DNA of 64,000 nucleotides from Streptomyces acidiscabies (GTDB lineage: Bacteria > Actinomycetota > Actinomycetes > Streptomycetales > Streptomycetaceae). The notes beneath the pieces were generated by a model. The model was not told the origin of the DNA. It searched no databases and was given only the letters and a program-made list of their open reading frames with translations. The stretch spans positions 2,376,001 through 2,440,000 of the forward strand of contig NZ_JAGJBY010000001.1 in assembly GCF_020010905.1 (NCBI RefSeq). Reading direction: 5' to 3'. This document shows, piece after piece, positions 60,080 through 64,000 of this stretch (positions are counted from its first letter, which is position 1; every line of letters begins with the position of its first letter). A program made the translations under genes and the position numbers.

Positions 60080-61180
60080 TCAGAGGGCGGAGCACCACTC
60101 GGCGAATGCGGTGAGGGCCTCGGAATCGGCTCGCTTGAGGCGTCGGAGGGTTCCCGCGTCCTCGCGGACCCACGGGTGTTCCCGGGTGTGCTGAGGGGCG
60201 ATGCGGCGGGCCGCTTTGAGAGCCTCGAAGGAGCGGTCGGCTTGTCCTGACCACAAGTACGCGCGGACCAGGTCGATGTAGAAACCGCTCCGCCGCTCTG
60301 CGGGAAGGTCGATCGGGGGCTTCCACTCGCGCGCCACTTCCAGTGCCCTGCCGACATGGTCGTGCCCGAGGCTGACAGCGACGGAGACTTCGTGGACACG
60401 TACGGAGTCGGGGCCGAACGCGGTGCCGTGGTAGACGGCCTCAGGGACCTGGTCTGCGAGGGCATGGGCCTCGGTGAGATGCATGTGAGTGGCGGCGATG
60501 TCACCCGCTCGGCCCGCGATGACGGCCGCCCTCATGTGGAGTGCTCCCCGAGCCGCGGCCCTTTCTGCCGTGGCCGGTGCGGGTGCCGCGTCGAGCGCCT
60601 GCTCCAAGGCCCGCAGACCCGCCGTATGGGCGGACGCGGCGAAGAACGTCTCGGTACGCACGTAGGCCACGGAGGCTGTCAGCAGTGGGTCGTCCGCGTC
60701 AGGAGCGATGCTGCGCATGAGGTCGATCAGCCGGGCGGAGAGGTCCCAGGCGCCCACCTTGAAGGCGGCGGCGTCCGCCGAGCGGCATGCCGTGACCAGC
60801 AGAGCCGCGAGTGCGGCACGGTCGGACCCGTCGAACTGGTGGCGGGCACGGGCGAGTTCGGCCAAGAGGCCAGGCAGTCTTCGGGCGATACGGGTGTAGT
60901 GCGCCGTGAGTCTCCAGTCCACGGTGGCGTCGACATCCGCACGCAGCTCTCGCAAGGGACGCACCACGCCGTCCTCCGGGATCTCCTGCGTGGCCAACGC
61001 TGCGGAAAGCGCCGGCAATGCAGCGTGGACGGCGGTGTGCGGAGCGCCGCGTCCGAACAGGAGCAGGAAAGGGTCCACACCGAGGGCGTCCGCGAGGTCC
61101 CGTTGGGACATCTTGGGTCGCATGATGCTGCGGTAGTAGGCGACGCGACCACCCACCCCGCCTCGGACGTGTGCAGACAA
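60080..61180 (-). CDS. XRE-type regulator-like protein with a shortened helix-turn-helix and TPR-like domain
   Basis: The 366-residue protein begins like Streptomyces XRE/TPR regulators: GGRVAYYRSIMRPKMSQRDLADALG. The usual recognition helix and KVERG segment are then missing, and the sequence jumps to VDPFLLLFGRG. The C-terminal 280 residues are helical TPR-like repeats (TETFFAASAHTAGLRALEQAL, GRAGDIAATHMHLTEAH). The TTG start at 61180 has AGGAG upstream; an ATG at 61255 is an alternative. DNA binding by this copy is doubtful. Confidence 0.65.
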   Translation of the reverse strand: MSAHVRGGVGGRVAYYRSIMRPKMSQRDLADALGVDPFLLLFGRGAPHTAVHAALPALSAALATQEIPEDGVVRPLRELRADVDATVDWRLTAHYTRIARRLPGLLAELARARHQFDGSDRAALAALLVTACRSADAAAFKVGAWDLSARLIDLMRSIAPDADDPLLTASVAYVRTETFFAASAHTAGLRALEQALDAAPAPATAERAAARGALHMRAAVIAGRAGDIAATHMHLTEAHALADQVPEAVYHGTAFGPDSVRVHEVSVAVSLGHDHVGRALEVAREWKPPIDLPAERRSGFYIDLVRAYLWSGQADRSFEALKAARRIAPQHTREHPWVREDAGTLRRLKRADSEALTAFAEWCSAL

Positions 61181-61276
61181 GCTGGCTCCTGGCTCGGCGC
61201 ATCCACCGCGAACCGTATCCGTGCAGGAACCCTCCGTGTACGGAAACGGCCCCAACGCCTTCGGGAACAGCGAGGG

Positions 61277-61924
61277 TTATGCGTCATGCCTCGCGATGTC
61301 GACGAGTTGCGTGAGGCTGTCGATGCGCCAGTCCGCCGCCGCGACGACCTCGGGAGCGTCGGCCCAGAAGTGCCCCCAGGGACCCCGGCGTAGGTGTGCC
61401 GTCCTCAACCCGGCTGCTCTGGCGGGGAAGATGTCGTTCGCCGGGTGGTCGCCGACGTAGAGGGTGCGGTCGGCGGGGGACTGGGACACCTCCAACACCT
61501 TCTCGAAGAAGGCCGGTTGGGGTTTCGCGGCTTTCCATTCCTCCGACGTGGCGATGAGGTCCGCCGGGAGGTCCAGGGCGCGGAGCAGGTCCCCGGCCAG
61601 GGCCGTCTGGTTGCCTGCGACGATCACGCGTACGCCTGCCTCGCGCAGTGCCGTCAGGGCGGGGCGGACGTCGTCGTAGAGGTCCGTCCCGTCGAGGCGT
61701 TCTCCCCGGCCCGCCGCCGCGCGTCTGCGGTACTCGGCCGCGATGTCGATGCCGGGACGGACGAGCCGTAGCGCTTCCGCGTTGTCCTGGCCCTGAGCCA
61801 CCACGGCTCCGACGAGAGCGGAGAGGGTGTGGCGGGGGATGTCCAGCCAGTCGGCCCAGGCTGCCCAGTAGCGGTCGTCTCGGGTGAGGGTTTCGCCCAC
61901 GTCCAGCACGATGGTTTCCAGCAC
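61277..61924 (-). CDS. HAD-family hydrolase
   Basis: The 215-residue protein shows HAD motifs: I in VLDVGETLTRDD (nucleophile Asp), II in VIVAGNQTA, III Lys in EWKAAKPQPAFF and IV in LYVGDHPANDIFPA. The position two after the nucleophile is Gly rather than Asp, which weakens the case for a classical phosphatase and could favour another HAD activity. It is divergent from a SLOG-family gene 31 bp away. Confidence 0.8.
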   Translation of the reverse strand: MLETIVLDVGETLTRDDRYWAAWADWLDIPRHTLSALVGAVVAQGQDNAEALRLVRPGIDIAAEYRRRAAAGRGERLDGTDLYDDVRPALTALREAGVRVIVAGNQTALAGDLLRALDLPADLIATSEEWKAAKPQPAFFEKVLEVSQSPADRTLYVGDHPANDIFPARAAGLRTAHLRRGPWGHFWADAPEVVAAADWRIDSLTQLVDIARHDA

Positions 61925-61955
61925 GCTGGGAAACTACAGGGGTTGGAGGAGCGGC

Positions 61956-62441
61956 GTGACCACGATCGCGGTGACCGGGCACATGAATCTGACGGAGGGG
62001 AGCGTGCCGTTGGTGCGGGAGGCGTTGGGGGAGTTGCTCGCGGGGTACGCCGGGGATCTCGTCGGGGTTTCGTGTATCGCGGAGGGAGCCGATGCGCTGT
62101 TCGCCGAGGCCGTGCTCGCTGTCGGCGGACGGCTTGTCGTCGTCATCCCCTCCCAGGACTACCGCGCGAAGAAGGTGAAGGCCGACCACGCGGACCTCTT
62201 CGACCGGCTCCTGGAAGCCGCCGACGAAATTGTCGTCATGCCGCACGAGACCGCCGACCGCCACGCGTACGAGGCCGCCAACGCCGTTCTCATCCAGCGG
62301 GCCGAGCGGATCGTCGCCGTCTGGGACGGGGCGGCGCCGACCGGGAAGGGTGGCGGTACCGCCGACACCGTTGTGGAGGCGCGTGCGGCTGGAGTGCCGG
62401 TGGACGTGGTGTGGCCGCAGGGAGTCGCTCGGCAGGAATGA
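61956..62441 (+). CDS. SLOG-like nucleotide-binding protein
   Basis: The 161-residue Rossmann-like protein begins TTIAVTGHMNLTEGSVPLV and has VSCIAEGADALFAEAV and VVVIPSQDYR. This resembles SLOG/LOG-related domains that bind or process nucleotides. Some SLOG proteins act as sensors in anti-phage signalling, but no effector domain or defence gene adjoins it here. The GTG start at 61956 follows GGAGGA. Confidence 0.65.
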   Translation: MTTIAVTGHMNLTEGSVPLVREALGELLAGYAGDLVGVSCIAEGADALFAEAVLAVGGRLVVVIPSQDYRAKKVKADHADLFDRLLEAADEIVVMPHETADRHAYEAANAVLIQRAERIVAVWDGAAPTGKGGGTADTVVEARAAGVPVDVVWPQGVARQE

Positions 62442-62497
62442 ACCGGCCTCAGCGGGTACCCGACGTGAAACAGCCCCACAGGCAAGGGAGTTGACTC

Positions 62498-62794
62498 ATG
62501 TCGGGGTTTGGGCACGGGGCGCGTAAGTACCCCCGTTCGCGTGGCCGGATGAGGTCAGGGAGCGGGCCGGATCGTGTGACGCTCGGGATCGTGGGGGCGG
62601 TGTGTGCGGTCGCCGGGTTCTTCGTGCTCGGGATTGTGCTGGGGCCCGTCGCCATGGTGTGCGGGTGGCTGGCCATGGGGCGGAGGTGGGTGTCCCGGGG
62701 TGTCGCCCCGCTCGTCGCGGTGATTCTCGGCGGACTGGACACCCTGCTCGCCGTGTTGTGGTTCGCCGGGGCGTCGGGGAACGGGTGGATGTAG
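62498..62794 (+). CDS. small DUF4190-like membrane protein
   Basis: The 98-residue protein has a basic N-terminus and two hydrophobic helices, LGIVGAVCAVAGFFVLGIVL and APLVAVILGGLDTLLAVLWF. It resembles small DUF4190-type proteins of actinobacteria. Function unknown. CAAGGGAG lies upstream of the ATG. Confidence 0.65.
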   Translation: MSGFGHGARKYPRSRGRMRSGSGPDRVTLGIVGAVCAVAGFFVLGIVLGPVAMVCGWLAMGRRWVSRGVAPLVAVILGGLDTLLAVLWFAGASGNGWM

Positions 62795-62795
62795 G

Positions 62796-62871
62796 GCCCC
62801 GCTCCCCGACGGCCGCCCCGCTCCCCGACGGCCGCCCCGTTTTCCGGCGGCCGCCCCGTTCCCCGACGGGC
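62796..62871. repeat. four tandem 19-bp units between convergent genes
   Basis: GCCCCGCTCCCCGACGGCC occurs exactly at 62796-62814 and 62815-62833, followed by two diverged copies (62834-62852, 62853-62871). It lies between the DUF4190-like gene and aceE. No long hairpin forms. Confidence 0.75.
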
Positions 62872-62879
62872 GGTGAGTT

Positions 62880-64000
62880 CTACGCGTCGCCCCCCGCAGC
62901 GCCGGGATCAGCCGCCGCCACGTCCAGCAGCTGGTACCGCTCGATCGCCTGCTTCAACGCCGACCGCTCCACCTTCCCCTCCTTCGCCAGCTCCGTGAGA
63001 ACCCCCAGCACGATCGACTGCGCGTCGATGTGGAAGAACCGACGGGCCGCACCCCGCGTGTCCGCGAAGCCGAAGCCGTCCGCGCCGAGGGACTGGTAGG
63101 GGCCGGGGACCCAGCGGGCGATCTGGTCGGGGACCGAGCGCATCCAGTCGGAGACGGCGACGAACGGGCCCTCGGCGCCGGAGAGTTTGCGGGTGATGTA
63201 CGGGACGCGCGCGTCCTCCTCGGGGTGCAGGAGGTTGCGGCGTTCCACGTCGATGGCCTCGCGGCGCAGTTCGTTCCAGGACGTGGCCGACCAGACGTCG
63301 GCGCGGACGTTCCACTCCTCGGCGAGGATGCGCTGCGCTTCGAGGGCCCACGGGACGGCGACACCGGAGGCCAGGATCTGGGCCGGCGTCGAGCCTGCCG
63401 TACCGGCGGAGACGCGGTGGATGCCCTTGAGGATGCCGTCGACGTCGACGTCGTCGGGCTCGGCGGGGTGCTGGAGCGGCTCGTTGTAGACGGTGAGGTA
63501 GTAGAAGACGTCCTCGCTGTCGGGCCCGTACATCCGCCGTAGCCCGTCCTGGACGATGTGGGCGATCTCGTACCCGTACGCGGGGTCGTAGGCGACGCAC
63601 CCGGGGTTCGTGGAGGCGAGCAACTGGGAGTGTCCGTCGGCGTGTTGGAGGCCCTCGCCGGTCAGCGTCGTACGCCCGGCGGTCGCGCCGAGGACGAATC
63701 CGCGCGCGAGTTGGTCCGACATCTGCCAGAACTGGTCGCCGGTGCGCTGGAATCCGAACATCGAGTAGAAGACGTACACCGGGATGAGCGGCTCGCCGTG
63801 CGTGGCGTACGCGGAGCCCGCCGCGATCAGGGACGCCGTGCAGCCCGCCTCGGAGATGCCGTCGTGGAGCATCTGCCCGGTCGGCGACTCCTTGTAGGCG
63901 AGCAGGAGTTCACGGTCGACGGACTCGTACTGCTGGCCGAGCGGGTTGTAGATCTTCGCGCTCGGGAAGAAGGAGTCCATGCCGAACGTGCGGTACTCGT
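62880..64000 (-). CDS. aceE: pyruvate dehydrogenase E1 component, C-terminal part (cut by window edge)
   Basis: The visible 373 residues match the C-terminal half of homodimeric Ace[60 protein letters not shown] with its conserved His, and [20 protein letters not shown]. The enzyme decarboxylates pyruvate with thiamine diphosphate and passes acetyl to E2. The ThDP-binding motif lies outside the window. The frame is open across the edge, so the Met of FGMDS is internal and not the start. Confidence 0.95.
   Translation of the reverse strand, partial: EYRTFGMDSFFPSAKIYNPLGQQYESVDRELLLAYKESPTGQMLHDGISEAGCTASLIAAGSAYATHGEPLIPVYVFYSMFGFQRTGDQFWQMSDQLARGFVLGATAGRTTLTGEGLQHADGHSQLLASTNPGCVAYDPAYGYEIAHIVQDGLRRMYGPDSEDVFYYLTVYNEPLQHPAEPDDVDVDGILKGIHRVSAGTAGSTPAQILASGVAVPWALEAQRILAEEWNVRADVWSATSWNELRREAIDVERRNLLHPEEDARVPYITRKLSGAEGPFVAVSDWMRSVPDQIARWVPGPYQSLGADGFGFADTRGAARRFFHIDAQSIVLGVLTELAKEGKVERSALKQAIERYQLLDVAAADPGAAGGDA

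Noticed and set aside
61956..62441. CBASS or Thoeris-type anti-phage system around the SLOG-like protein
   Set aside because: No cyclase, TIR domain, nuclease or membrane effector is adjacent; only the divergent HAD gene is present.
1..64000. Prophage, integrative element or insertion sequence
   Set aside because: No integrase, transposase, relaxase, tRNA-adjacent att repeat or phage structural gene was found.

Overview
The window is chromosomal DNA from a Streptomyces or a very close relative. Supporting this are very high GC with G/C-ending codons, many GTG starts, ATGA gene overlaps, Tat signal peptides and secreted glycosidases. The window also carries the actinobacterial fasR-fabD-fabH-acpP-fabF block and ends in an AceE-type pyruvate dehydrogenase. 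From memory, the order resembles S. coelicolor between aceE (about SCO2371) and matB (about SCO2444), with fabD-fabF near SCO2387-SCO2390. I see no integrase, transposase, tRNA, rRNA or CRISPR array.

Layout. 0-3 kb: malonate uptake and activation (matB, a MatC-type carrier, a divergent GntR regulator) with repeated TGG-N5-CCA palindromes between them. 3-5.7 kb: a damaged MerR-PP2C fusion, an ATP-grasp protein and a conserved hypothetical protein. 5.8-7.4 kb: an IclR regulator and an SMP-30 lactonase. 7.5-12.1 kb: a tightly coupled operon of an HExxH metalloprotein, a membrane protein and a flavin monooxygenase, next to an M23 peptidase. 12.3-32.3 kb: a large arabinan/pentose island with a CUT1 importer, GH43 and GH51 enzymes, a second GH43, a secreted aldose epimerase, a CUT2 monosaccharide importer, a U32-like TIM barrel, a zinc dehydrogenase and an enolase-superfamily dehydratase. 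Unrelated genes (Rrf2, DUF4360, intradiol dioxygenase, aminotransferase) are interspersed. 32.5-44.5 kb: miscellaneous secreted hydrolases, a MarR/oxidoreductase pair, an AlkZ-type winged-helix protein and a 42-45 bp repeat array. 44.8-50.3 kb: DUF3145 and the fatty-acid synthase II operon with its activator FasR. 50.7-64 kb: pirin, a Ser/Thr kinase, a serine hydrolase, MerR, DUF4429, a DUF1023-type hydrolase, a TetR/MFS pair, a DUF6415/XRE pair, HAD and SLOG proteins, and the 3' part of aceE.

How it fits together. A 16-bp motif close to GTTCGATATTTCGGAC lies upstream of the IclR gene, the CUT1-arabinanase operon, the U32-CUT2 operon and the dehydratase-dehydrogenase operon. A matching palindrome precedes the second GH43 gene. 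This suggests one IclR regulon: arabinan is cut outside the cell, its products are imported by two routes, arabinofuranosides are cleaved inside, and the sugar is oxidised through dehydrogenase, lactonase and dehydratase. No isomerase/kinase route is visible here. MatB-MatC and FasR-FabDHPF both concern malonyl-CoA supply and use.

The other notable signals are a dispersed GTAGTACCYGAGGAC-like motif in the first 42 kb that also enters coding sequence with rare codons, two regulators with shortened DNA-binding domains, and several repeat-rich protein tails.
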